Shown piece by piece: positions 36,796 through 43,982 of a stretch of DNA of 64,000 nucleotides; the first letter of the stretch is position 1; each line of letters opens with the position of its first letter. Under the pieces are notes generated by a model, which had not been told where the DNA came from, made no database searches, and was given only the letters and a program-made list of their open reading frames with translations. Origin of the DNA: Paraburkholderia phenazinium (lineage in GTDB: Bacteria > Pseudomonadota > Gammaproteobacteria > Burkholderiales > Burkholderiaceae); the NCBI RefSeq assembly GCF_900141745.1, contig NZ_FSRM01000002.1:186001-250000 (forward strand), given 5' to 3'. Both the position numbers and the translations under genes were made by a program.

Positions 36796-37022
36796 ATAAC
36801 TCGCCTTGCACACAAAAATGCGGACAGGTTCGGTCGTCCCGCTGCAATCACATTGAGCACCACAACTCCAAGCTGTCGCGCCAATTCATCGTCAAACTTG
36901 AATTCGTCACCGTCTAAAAAAGACGGTACTTCCATAACTCCACTCACTAGAGGAGCCAGCTTGGCTGAATCTACAGCCTGCATGATCAACTGCTTAGTAT
37001 CTTCGGTGTAGGTCAGAACCAA
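36790..37022 (-). pseudogene. Broken paralogue of the putative immunity gene, fused to the Rhs fragment
   Basis: About 70 codons (VLTYTEDTKQLIMQAVDSAK, then FDDELARQLGVVVLNVIAAG) align along their length with the intact small protein at 35848-36123. The normal ATG is absent: the only start in frame is a TTG at 37022 without a Shine-Dalgarno, and the sequence runs straight into Rhs YD-repeat sequence after RPNLSAF. This suggests that an older toxin-immunity cassette lost its toxin and was joined by deletion to a later Rhs fragment. Confidence 0.6.
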
Positions 37023-37270
37023 GGAATACAGTGAGGGATGCGTGCAACGGGGGCAACGTCAGTCCGCACTCATCCTGCAAAATCGTATTTCAGACGCTTG
37101 CTCCGCTTCTTCGACCGTCCAAGATTCGCGCACCGTCCGCCCCTTGCCTCTGCCGCCGCCTGGATTCTGGCGAGAGGCAGGCGCCTACGCTTATAGACAC
37201 AGATCACCGTGATACCTTCGCGGTTCCATGGTCGCATTTCCACTCAGCTTTTAAATATCGATCCCTGCTC

Positions 37271-37293
37271 AAAAATCACAGGGCGTGATTTTT
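37271..37293 (-). terminator. Hairpin terminator at end of phospholipase/Sel1 operon
   Basis: AAAAATCAC and GTGATTTTT form a perfect nine-base stem around a five-base loop, immediately after the stop codon of the second Sel1 lipoprotein gene. The A/T-rich outer arms supply a T tract in either direction. A very similar hairpin lies at 42637-42661, on the other side of the vgrG-phospholipase module. Confidence 0.7.
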
Positions 37294-37294
37294 C

Positions 37295-38575
37295 CTACGC
37301 CTCGTCGCTGTAAGCAACCAGGCTCCACGTCACATCGGTATGGTGCTGGCGCATCCCAAGCAACGCGTCGAGTCCCGGTATGGCACGCGGCTGGGTTATG
37401 GTGAGGCGCGGCATGATTTCTCCCTTGCCGATACGCTGTGTCGCGTCCGGACTGAAACCCGCCCATTGTTTCGCACACCACACGCCATCCTGCGGGCAGA
37501 ACTCGTTGGTGCGAGCCGTGGCGCCAAGCGGCAAACGGTTGTCCTTTTTAGCCGGCGTGAGAGGCAGGCCGGTCGCAGGGTCGAGGTTTTTCTCACGGGC
37601 CAGCTTTGTAACCAGCGACTCGGCAGGCTTCTGCGGTGGCTGGGCGGCGTCCTGCTCCTTCTGCCACTGGAACGTACCATCCCACTCCGGTAGCTTCGCG
37701 GGAGGCAGCGGCACGATCCGGTCGATGTCCGGGACCTTCGGATTCAGGCCGTCGTTGTCGTCGATAAACCTGCCGATCAGTTCATAGCGGCGTGAGCGCT
37801 CTGGATCATGAGTAAGTGCCAGAAAGAAAAGCTTATTACTTGGTGGTGGTCCACTAAACCCTTCTTGAAGGGCTAGTGCGGATTGCGTATCACCAGCTTT
37901 CACACCCTTCTGAAATGCCACGACTGCTTCGGGATACAGATTGTTGGTCGAGAAGTCTATACCAAGATAATTTGCAGCTTTGCCATATCCCTGGTCAGTT
38001 GCGCACTCCATCATCTGCCGCGAAATGTCCGGCGCGCGATCCTTTGGGGAAAGCAGGTCGCCGACATAGTATTGCCCTTCGGGGCTACCGAGATCTGCGG
38101 CCTTGCGGAAATAGATCCTCGCCTTCCTCTCGTCCTGCTTCACTCCATAGCCGAGTTCGAGGTAGTGGCCCATGTCGTAGTAGCCGCCCGGGATGCCCGC
38201 AGCAATCAACTGTTCGGCCAGGTCAATCGTTTCCGTTGCCGCGTGGGGCGACGATGCCTGTCCGGTGGACACCAGCAGTTGCAGGTTGTGGTTGGCCTTG
38301 TAATGACCATGCGCGGCGGCAATCCGGTAGTAGCGCGCAGCAGCATTGAAGTCCTTCGGGCCGGGTTTCTTTTCGAGGAACAGGGCATATTTGAACAGCG
38401 TATCAGCCCGCGGATCGAGCGGCTGCAGGTGGTCCGCCTCGTGAGCGCAGGTAAAGGCCAGTTTCGCGCGCACGGCGCTCCATTCGGCTTGAGTGGGCAT
38501 CGGATTATCCTTGTTCGAACAGGCGCTGAGCGCAAGCGCCAGGCAGATCGCAATTGATGTGCTTCGTTTCTTCAT
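37295..38575 (-). CDS. Sel1-repeat lipoprotein, putative Tle5 immunity (copy B)
   Basis: 426 residues. A lipoprotein signal (ICLALALSAC, lipid-accepting Cys19) predicts a periplasmic membrane-anchored protein. Sel1/TPR-like repeats are visible, for example AARYYRIAAAHGHYKANHNL and ARIYFRKAADLGSPEGQYY, followed by a proline-rich domain (VPDIDRIVPLPPAKLPEWDG). Sel1 lipoproteins next to Tle5 phospholipases are known T6SS immunity proteins in Pseudomonas. Compared with copy A, the 5' and 3' thirds are nearly identical, but about 240 bases in the middle (37745-37985) differ strongly. It follows the phospholipase fragment by three bases, as copy A follows the full gene. Confidence 0.82.
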   Translation of the reverse strand: MKKRSTSIAICLALALSACSNKDNPMPTQAEWSAVRAKLAFTCAHEADHLQPLDPRADTLFKYALFLEKKPGPKDFNAAARYYRIAAAHGHYKANHNLQLLVSTGQASSPHAATETIDLAEQLIAAGIPGGYYDMGHYLELGYGVKQDERKARIYFRKAADLGSPEGQYYVGDLLSPKDRAPDISRQMMECATDQGYGKAANYLGIDFSTNNLYPEAVVAFQKGVKAGDTQSALALQEGFSGPPPSNKLFFLALTHDPERSRRYELIGRFIDDNDGLNPKVPDIDRIVPLPPAKLPEWDGTFQWQKEQDAAQPPQKPAESLVTKLAREKNLDPATGLPLTPAKKDNRLPLGATARTNEFCPQDGVWCAKQWAGFSPDATQRIGKGEIMPRLTITQPRAIPGLDALLGMRQHHTDVTWSLVAYSDEA

Positions 38576-38578
38576 CGT

Positions 38579-38850
38579 TCAGTCCAGCCGCAAACGGCTC
38601 GCGCCCGTCCACATGAATCCAATGAGTGATGCGATGGGAGCTAGTGCGATCTTTTGATTGCCGGCATTTCGAGCAATTGTCTGTTCCCAATACTTGCTCG
38701 CGATTTGAGGGTCATCCTGCACCCCCTGCCCGTTTGTATGGATATTCCACAGGTGCCTTCGCAGCGACTGCGTCACGTCCATGCGCTCGTGACAGATGTT
38801 CAGTTCGCTGTCCACTTCCATGCTGCGCCGGTCGACGTTGGCCGAACCGG
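38579..38850 (-). pseudogene. 3' fragment of the phospholipase D gene (duplication remnant)
   Basis: About 89 codons, from GSANVDRRSMEVDSELNICH to FMWTGASRLRLD, matching the C-terminus of the intact phospholipase encoded at 40137-42047. The match begins a few residues after the second HKD motif, so no catalytic residue is retained. Its upstream edge abuts the stop codon of Sel1 copy A. It marks a tandem duplication of a unit of about 1.56 kb (effector 3' end plus immunity gene). It has scattered substitutions, so the duplication is not recent. Confidence 0.85.
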
Positions 38851-38855
38851 GTGTC

Positions 38856-40133
38856 CTACGCCTCGTCGCTGTAGGCAACCAGGCTCCACGTCACATCGGT
38901 ATGGTGCTGGCGCATCCCAAGCAACGCGTCGAGTCCCGGTATGGCACGCGGCTGGGTTATGGTGAGGCGCGGCATGATTTCTCCCTTGCCGATCCGCTGT
39001 GTCGCGTCCGGACTGAAACCCGCCCATTGTTTCGCGCGCCAGACGCCATCCTGCGGGCAGAACTCGTTGGTGCGAGCCGTGGCGCCAAGCGGCAAACGGT
39101 TGTCCTTTTTAGCCGGCGTGAGAGGCAGGCCCGTCGCAGGGTCGAGGTTTTTCTCACGGGCCAGCTTTGTAACCAGCGACTCGGCAGGCTTCTGCGGTGG
39201 CTGGGCGGCGTCCTGCTCCTTCTGCCACTGGAACGTACCATCCCACTCCGGTAGCTTCGCGGGAGGCAGCGGCACGATCCGGTCGATGTCCGGGACCTTC
39301 GGATTCAGGCCATCGTGGTCGCTGAGAAACTTCCAGATCAGTCCGTACCGGCGTGAGCGTTCAGAATCTTTGGACTGTCCGACGTAATAGATTTCATCCG
39401 ATGGATTCGTATCGAATCCATTTTGCAGAAATGACGACGATTGCGCATCACCAGCCTGCACCCCCTTCTGGAACGCCTCGACAGCTTCCTCATAAAGTTT
39501 GGCGTCCATCAGGTCAATGCCCAAATAGCTGCCAGCCTTGCCATATCCCTGATCGACGGCACATTCCATCATCTGCCGTGAAATGTCCGGCGCGCGATCC
39601 TTTGGGGAAAGCAGGTCACCGACATAATATTGCCCTTCGGCGCTACCAAGGTCAGCGGCCTTGCGGAAATAGATCCGCGCCTTCTTCTCGTCCTGCTTCA
39701 CGCCGTAACCGAGTTCGAGGTAGTGACCCATGTCGTAGTAGCCGCCCGGGATGCCCTCAGCAATCAACTGTTCGGCCAGATCAACCGTTTCTGTGGCCGC
39801 GTGGGGCGACGATGCCTGCCCGGTGGAGACCAGCAGTTGGAGGTTGTGGTTAGCCTTGTAATGACCATATGCCGCGGCAATCCGATAATAGCGGGCGGCC
39901 GCATCGTAGTCTTTCGGGCCGGGTTTCTTTTCGAGGAACAGGGCATATTTGAACAGCGTATCAGCCTGCGGATCGAGCGGCGGCAGGTGGTCCGCCTCAT
40001 GGACGCAGGTAAAGGCCAGTTTCGCGCGCACGGCGCTCCATTCGGCTTGAGTGGGCATCGGATTATCCTTGTTCGAACAGGCGCTGAGCGCAAGCGCCAG
40101 GCAGATTGCAATTAATTTGCTTCGTTTCTTCAT
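38856..40133 (-). CDS. Sel1-repeat lipoprotein, putative Tle5 immunity (copy A)
   Basis: 425 residues, same layout as copy B: lipobox ICLALALSAC, Sel1 repeats (AARYYRIAAAYGHYKANHNL, ARIYFRKAADLGSAEGQYY), and the C-terminal VPDIDRIVPLPPAKLPEWDG region. It starts three bases after the stop of the intact phospholipase, so it is the natural partner immunity gene. The central part (YLGIDLMDAKLYEEAVEAFQ to YYVGQSKDSERSRRYGLIW) differs from copy B and may decide which effector variant is bound. It should sit in the periplasm, where Tle5 enzymes attack phospholipids. Confidence 0.83.
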   Translation of the reverse strand: MKKRSKLIAICLALALSACSNKDNPMPTQAEWSAVRAKLAFTCVHEADHLPPLDPQADTLFKYALFLEKKPGPKDYDAAARYYRIAAAYGHYKANHNLQLLVSTGQASSPHAATETVDLAEQLIAEGIPGGYYDMGHYLELGYGVKQDEKKARIYFRKAADLGSAEGQYYVGDLLSPKDRAPDISRQMMECAVDQGYGKAGSYLGIDLMDAKLYEEAVEAFQKGVQAGDAQSSSFLQNGFDTNPSDEIYYVGQSKDSERSRRYGLIWKFLSDHDGLNPKVPDIDRIVPLPPAKLPEWDGTFQWQKEQDAAQPPQKPAESLVTKLAREKNLDPATGLPLTPAKKDNRLPLGATARTNEFCPQDGVWRAKQWAGFSPDATQRIGKGEIMPRLTITQPRAIPGLDALLGMRQHHTDVTWSLVAYSDEA

Positions 40134-40136
40134 CGT

Positions 40137-42047
40137 TCAGTCCAGCCGCAAACGACTCGCGCCAGTCCACATGAAACCAACAAGCGAGGCGATCGGTGTC
40201 TCGGCGTTTTTTTGTTTTCCCTTATTCCGGCCGATGATGTCCTCCCAAGTTTTCGCTGCTATTTCTGGGTCATCCTGCGCGCCTCGACCATCCGTATGAA
40301 TATTCCACAGGTGCCTTCGCAGCGGCTGCGTCACGTCCATCCGTTCGTGGCAGATGTTTAGCTCGCTATCCACCTCCATGCTGCGCCGGTTGATGTTGGC
40401 CGAACCATGCGTGAGAAACACGTCGTCAACGATCATGATCTTGCTGTGAACGTAAACTGGCGTCCACGCACTACCAGGCGGCGAGTCGGGCGCAACCAGC
40501 GAACAGACGTGAACCTTGAGACCCGGAATCGGCTGCGGCAGAACCGCCTTACCTGCGTTGAGGTTGTCGTCATACTGCTGTTGCAGCTTCGCCTGCCCGG
40601 CTTGCGCTGCGTCAATCGCGCGTTGTGCGTCGGCCTGTTCCCGCGGGCTGCTCGCGTCGCGCATCTGCGTGTTCGCCGCCGTAACCTCTTTCCGGACATC
40701 CTGTAATGCGGAGCCGAGCGCGTCACTGCGCTCTTCCTTCGCGATGACCGGAATGGTGTCCGCGCGGCCAAGGCTATTGAGCATGTCATAGGTCGTTCCA
40801 GGCCCCTGCCCGATACCGTCCTTGTTCGCGTTGGTCACAACAAAAAGATGAACTGGCTTTGCCGGATCACGTCCGGCGCAGATCTGTGCCTGTACCGCGC
40901 TCTTGATCTTTTCCGCAAGAGCCGGCCAGCGAAAATACTGATTCTCGATATAGATGAATTTCGTTGCGTTATTGACCGCCTGAAGGTAAAGCGCCCTGAT
41001 GTTACGCACGCCCTCCTGCGACTGCGTGCGGCTGATCTGCGCCATGACGCGTGTACCGATCCTGTCGCGCGGTTCTAACTGCGCCGCAAATCCACTACGC
41101 TTTGCGAGCAGGTCTTCCTTCGCATCACGTTGCCACGCCCAGCAAAAATTGTCGTTCAGATGTTCGAGAATCGGCCCCGCGACGATGGCCGACATGTCCT
41201 GCCGTGGCGTATCACCATTGCGCCCCAGGCCCGGCGTTTTCTTCGCGTAGCTGTGACGGTCATCGTCCCAATAGGCATCCAGCGTGTTATGTCCCATCAC
41301 GAAGCCCACAGCAACTTCCGGCGCTTCATAGTCGATCAGCACCATTTTCTGGTGATGGGAGGGTTCCGCACCGTATGCGCCAATAGTCCCGGATGTTGGG
41401 CCATCGCCGCTTCCCCGCATGAGCTTTTCCCGATACATGATCTCCTCGCGGTCGTGCAGCGAGAAGTCACGCGTCACCAGTTCGATGCCGATATCCCTGA
41501 AGGACTGCGAACCGAACATCTGGTACGGGTCCTGTCTGAGTGCGGTATACATCTGCGATCCGGCAGGCGCTGCACCCGAAGGTTTGCCGCCTGCCGGCAA
41601 CCGGGCATTGTGATACCAGTTCCGGTCGTAGGCGATCTGATATGCATCCTCGTTCTGTGTCATGAACCGCGCACCCTCGGTCCACCCCGGCACCTCCTGT
41701 TCGCCGATCTGCGCGATCCAGGCGGAATCGAGCCAGCACAGGATGCGAACCTTGACACCCGCTTTGGCCTTCCTGATGAGCAGATCGCCAATACGCAGCG
41801 ATTTGCCACCGTCCCGTTTGAAATACATCGACGGCTGGAAACCCCAGCAGATGTAATCAATGGTACGTGTCGCCTTGTCAATGGCGTCATAGAGTGCTCC
41901 GAACGCCTCGTGGCCGTTCACAAGCGGCGTGTAGTTGGCAGCCTTTGGGCGATATTCCGTCTTCTGCACGAACCACGGCAGGGTTATCACCGCGCTCCGC
42001 GTGCACGACAGCGCGATGGGTACGGTAATCGGCGGTTGCTGGGTCAT
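40137..42047 (-). CDS. Phospholipase D-family protein, Tle5-type T6SS effector
   Basis: 636 residues with two HxKx4D motifs: HHQKMVLID (H232, K234, D239) and VHSKIMIVDD (H534, K536, D541). Both are intact, so it should be an active phosphodiesterase on membrane phospholipids. A Gln/Ala/Asp-rich, probably coiled-coil insert (QADAQRAIDAAQAGQAKLQQ) lies between them. There is no signal peptide, which agrees with delivery by a VgrG spike and not by Sec. The vgrG remnant lies just upstream and the Sel1 lipoprotein gene just downstream, matching Tle5-Tli5 modules. No T6SS structural gene is in the window, so secretion would depend on a machine encoded elsewhere. Confidence 0.87.
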   Translation of the reverse strand: MTQQPPITVPIALSCTRSAVITLPWFVQKTEYRPKAANYTPLVNGHEAFGALYDAIDKATRTIDYICWGFQPSMYFKRDGGKSLRIGDLLIRKAKAGVKVRILCWLDSAWIAQIGEQEVPGWTEGARFMTQNEDAYQIAYDRNWYHNARLPAGGKPSGAAPAGSQMYTALRQDPYQMFGSQSFRDIGIELVTRDFSLHDREEIMYREKLMRGSGDGPTSGTIGAYGAEPSHHQKMVLIDYEAPEVAVGFVMGHNTLDAYWDDDRHSYAKKTPGLGRNGDTPRQDMSAIVAGPILEHLNDNFCWAWQRDAKEDLLAKRSGFAAQLEPRDRIGTRVMAQISRTQSQEGVRNIRALYLQAVNNATKFIYIENQYFRWPALAEKIKSAVQAQICAGRDPAKPVHLFVVTNANKDGIGQGPGTTYDMLNSLGRADTIPVIAKEERSDALGSALQDVRKEVTAANTQMRDASSPREQADAQRAIDAAQAGQAKLQQQYDDNLNAGKAVLPQPIPGLKVHVCSLVAPDSPPGSAWTPVYVHSKIMIVDDVFLTHGSANINRRSMEVDSELNICHERMDVTQPLRRHLWNIHTDGRGAQDDPEIAAKTWEDIIGRNKGKQKNAETPIASLVGFMWTGASRLRLD

Positions 42048-42049
42048 GG

Positions 42050-42356
42050 TCAGGCATCCGTATCAAGCAGTTCGTCATAGTCGGCGCGGTGCTGCGCGCG
42101 ATCAACCGCGCCAGCATTCGTACCGCTTTGCCCCTCGTAGAAGTGAAAGCCTCCATTGGCGAGCGCACCGTTAGTCAGCCTGCGCAAGCTGCAACGGATG
42201 CGTCAGAACAATGCGCACCTCGGTGGGTGCGCCCATCTTTTCGGTCGCTTCGAACGAGACGACCGAGAGCGCCGCCGCGCTGTCCGTGCCGGCCACATCG
42301 AGGAAATACGCCTGCCGTCCTGTGAGCAGGTTTGCAACCCGATCGAATTCCGCCAT
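42050..42356 (-). pseudogene. vgrG: vgrG remnant (N-terminal 61 codons plus a short downstream fragment)
   Basis: From ATG 42356 (AGGGA Shine-Dalgarno) the frame reads MAEFDRVANLLTGRQAYFLD ... GAPTEVRIVLTHPLQLAQAD and stops at TAA 42171-42173. This matches the start of T6SS VgrG spike proteins, which are normally 600-1,000 residues. In another frame, from 42172 to TGA 42050, there is an open 40-codon tail (NGALANGGFHFYEGQSG to DELLDTDA) that could be the end of the same protein or of a small accessory gene. An internal deletion with a frame change is the simplest reading. The spike itself cannot be made from this copy. Confidence 0.75.
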
Positions 42357-42556
42357 ACACAAGTCCCTGTTTTCTGATTGTTGGTCCGCGCTGTGCGAGG
42401 CGCCGCACCCGGCGATCGGACACGTCCGGAAAGTGCCGATGCGAGTTTCAAAAGGTTTTGAAATTCGAACGCGTTGCTGTTCAACAAAAACAGAGCGTCG
42501 GAAAGGCACCCTTCCGGAGAAATGTGTGGCGAATGACGAACCACGCCCGATATAGT

Positions 42557-42587
42557 AGAGTGGTTTTTCATCCCAAAAAACCACTCT
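42557..42587. repeat. Perfect A/T-rich hairpin upstream of vgrG remnant
   Basis: Arms AGAGTGGTTTTT and AAAAACCACTCT pair perfectly around a seven-base centre. It lies about 200 bases upstream of the vgrG remnant start. The outer sequences are not typical terminator T tracts, but the T and A runs inside the arms could act that way in both directions; a regulatory or mobile-element end role is also possible. Confidence 0.6.
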
Positions 42588-42636
42588 GCAATCCGGTTAT
42601 CGAGTCACTTTTCCCTTCTTCAATGATAGGGACTAC

Positions 42637-42661
42637 GAAAAATCACACTCTATGATTTTTC
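42637..42661. terminator. Bidirectional hairpin resembling the one at 37271-37293
   Basis: GAAAAATCA and TGATTTTTC form a nine-base stem around a seven-base loop. The arms and the first loop base repeat the AAAAATCACA / TGATTTTTC sequence of the hairpin at the other end of the phospholipase/Sel1 operon. Most likely a terminator for a gene that once lay to its right or left. Confidence 0.5.
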
Positions 42662-42888
42662 TGAAGCGGTAACGATAACGGAAGTGGACGCTGATGCCTT
42701 TCACCCCGGCATGCCCCCGGCCAGACAGGCCGCTGCCGCCGTTCACGACGCGGCCATGGTCGGCGGCGGTGAGCTTCAGGAGCGGGCCGTCACGACGATA
42801 CGGAGAACCGAAGGCCGTTTGCCAACAACTACGTCGTTGAATTCAAACGGAATAGATGTTTGTAGACCTTGTGCGTCGCGGGGTAGAC

Positions 42889-42923
42889 TTATCCACAGAC
42901 TTCGTTCATAAGCCTGTGGATAA
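42889..42923. repeat. Inverted pair of DnaA-box-like sequences
   Basis: TTATCCACAG (42889-42898) and its exact inverse CTGTGGATAA (42914-42923), separated by 15 bases. Each contains the nine-base consensus DnaA box TTATCCACA. No replication gene or cluster of further boxes is nearby, so an origin is not supported; the pair could titrate DnaA, be a relic of a replicon, or be a chance hairpin. Confidence 0.55.
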
Positions 42924-43077
42924 TCTAAGAGCAAGCGAGCCAAGCCATTGATGTAGCGGGTTAACCGCGCGCTGCTTCGGGCGCGCCGCCAGCGCTAGCA
43001 GCGGCCTTCGCAGCGAGCCACCAACTATCGCGGCCCCACGCGCCGATAGTCGGCTGCACATTTTCTGCGACCGGGCG

Positions 43078-43267
43078 ACGTGATGAATGATTCTGCGCGT
43101 TGCGCGCTATCGTCCGTTCTGGCACGGCGGCGGATGCTGTCTCCGGAGTGCTGCCTGAAACGGCAGCGGCGGCACGTACTCCAGACCAAGTTGCACGGAC
43201 TGCGCGGTGACTTCATCGGTTAGCTTGGCAGCCAGTGTCAACGCAAGTCGATCCCCGCCGTCACACC
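43078..43267 (-). pseudogene. Decayed DJ-1/PfpI-family gene, C-terminal part
   Basis: Three short stretches in shifting frames read like the end of a DJ-1/PfpI (ThiJ-type) protein: GVTAGID, then LTLAAKLTDEVTAQSVQLGL and EYVPPLPFQAG, then TPETASAAVPERT. At least two single-base frameshifts separate them, and the N-terminal domain with the nucleophilic cysteine is not found. The assignment is by eye on a short segment. Confidence 0.45.
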
Positions 43268-43420
43268 GCGCGCTTGCCCTCTAGCAAAACCCGCCGCGCC
43301 TAGAACGAGTGAACCTTACATACCGACGTGACGTACCGCGCCCCAAGCACCAGATGCCGCATGTGATGTATGACGTCGGTGACGCCGCCTCCGCCTGGTA
43401 CGCGACTGAATAGGCGCCTC

Positions 43421-43867
43421 TTACTTCCCCGTCACCACCAGCCTAAGCTTGGCCGCCCCAGCCGTCGTCGCGGTAATCTGCGTGCGCTTGCCGCGCGCTC
43501 CCAAATAGAAATGCTGTCGCGCCGGCGAGTTCTGATCGTGGGTCGCATCGGGCAAGCACGAAGCGATATCCGCAGCCACCGACTGAAGCGCGTCTGCACT
43601 CGAGCCCGCGTCATGATGCGGCGTCCACAGACACTGATAGCTGTCGTGACTCGCGTTGCATTGCGCATCGTCACCGTAGGGTTGCGCGACGCCGTTCACC
43701 TCTGCCTGACTAAGCCCGGTAAACCCATCCGGCGCAGCGGCGACGATGCGTTTCAACGCCGCGCAGGGAGACGGGGCATCGTCGGCCAACACGACCGTGG
43801 GCAACAACACAGCAAGCGCTGCTGCGCCCAACGTGAGGTGCAAAATGGGGCGGTTGAAGTGCTTCAT
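43421..43867 (-). CDS. Small exported hypothetical protein
   Basis: 148 residues. A clear signal peptide (LTLGAAALAVLLPTVVLA, cleavage after VLA) predicts a periplasmic location. The mature part has four cysteines (APSPCAALK, DAQCNASH, YQCLW, IASCLPD), suggesting two disulfides, and no motif I can name. It lies next to the degraded region, before the GntR gene on the same strand. Confidence 0.75.
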   Translation of the reverse strand: MKHFNRPILHLTLGAAALAVLLPTVVLADDAPSPCAALKRIVAAAPDGFTGLSQAEVNGVAQPYGDDAQCNASHDSYQCLWTPHHDAGSSADALQSVAADIASCLPDATHDQNSPARQHFYLGARGKRTQITATTAGAAKLRLVVTGK

Positions 43868-43982
43868 TAGCGTGATTCCTTATAGAGGATCTTTCAGGTT
43901 GTGTGCTGCCATCTGCGCACACACTTCCGCCTCTCTCCGCCAGCACGTTTCATGCCGCCCGCCACTCGCCGGACGAGCATCT

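Larger units (their letters stand above)
42357..43420. other. Degraded intergenic region upstream of the vgrG remnant
   Basis: About 1.06 kb without an intact gene. It contains two A/T-rich hairpins (42557-42587 and 42637-42661), a pair of inverted DnaA-box-like sequences (42889-42923) and a decayed DJ-1/PfpI gene (43078-43267). A 75-codon plus-strand frame at 42684-42911 has no recognisable domain and I do not call it. Confidence 0.6.

Noticed and set aside
37295..40133. CRISPR-like or satellite repeat
   Set aside because: The repeated DNA is a two-copy tandem gene duplication, not short regularly spaced repeats.
42684..42911. 75-codon plus-strand gene
   Set aside because: No domain, no ribosome site, and it runs into the DnaA-box-like repeat in a degraded region.
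42889..42923. Replication origin
   Set aside because: Only two boxes are present, without an AT-rich unwinding region or a replication initiator gene.
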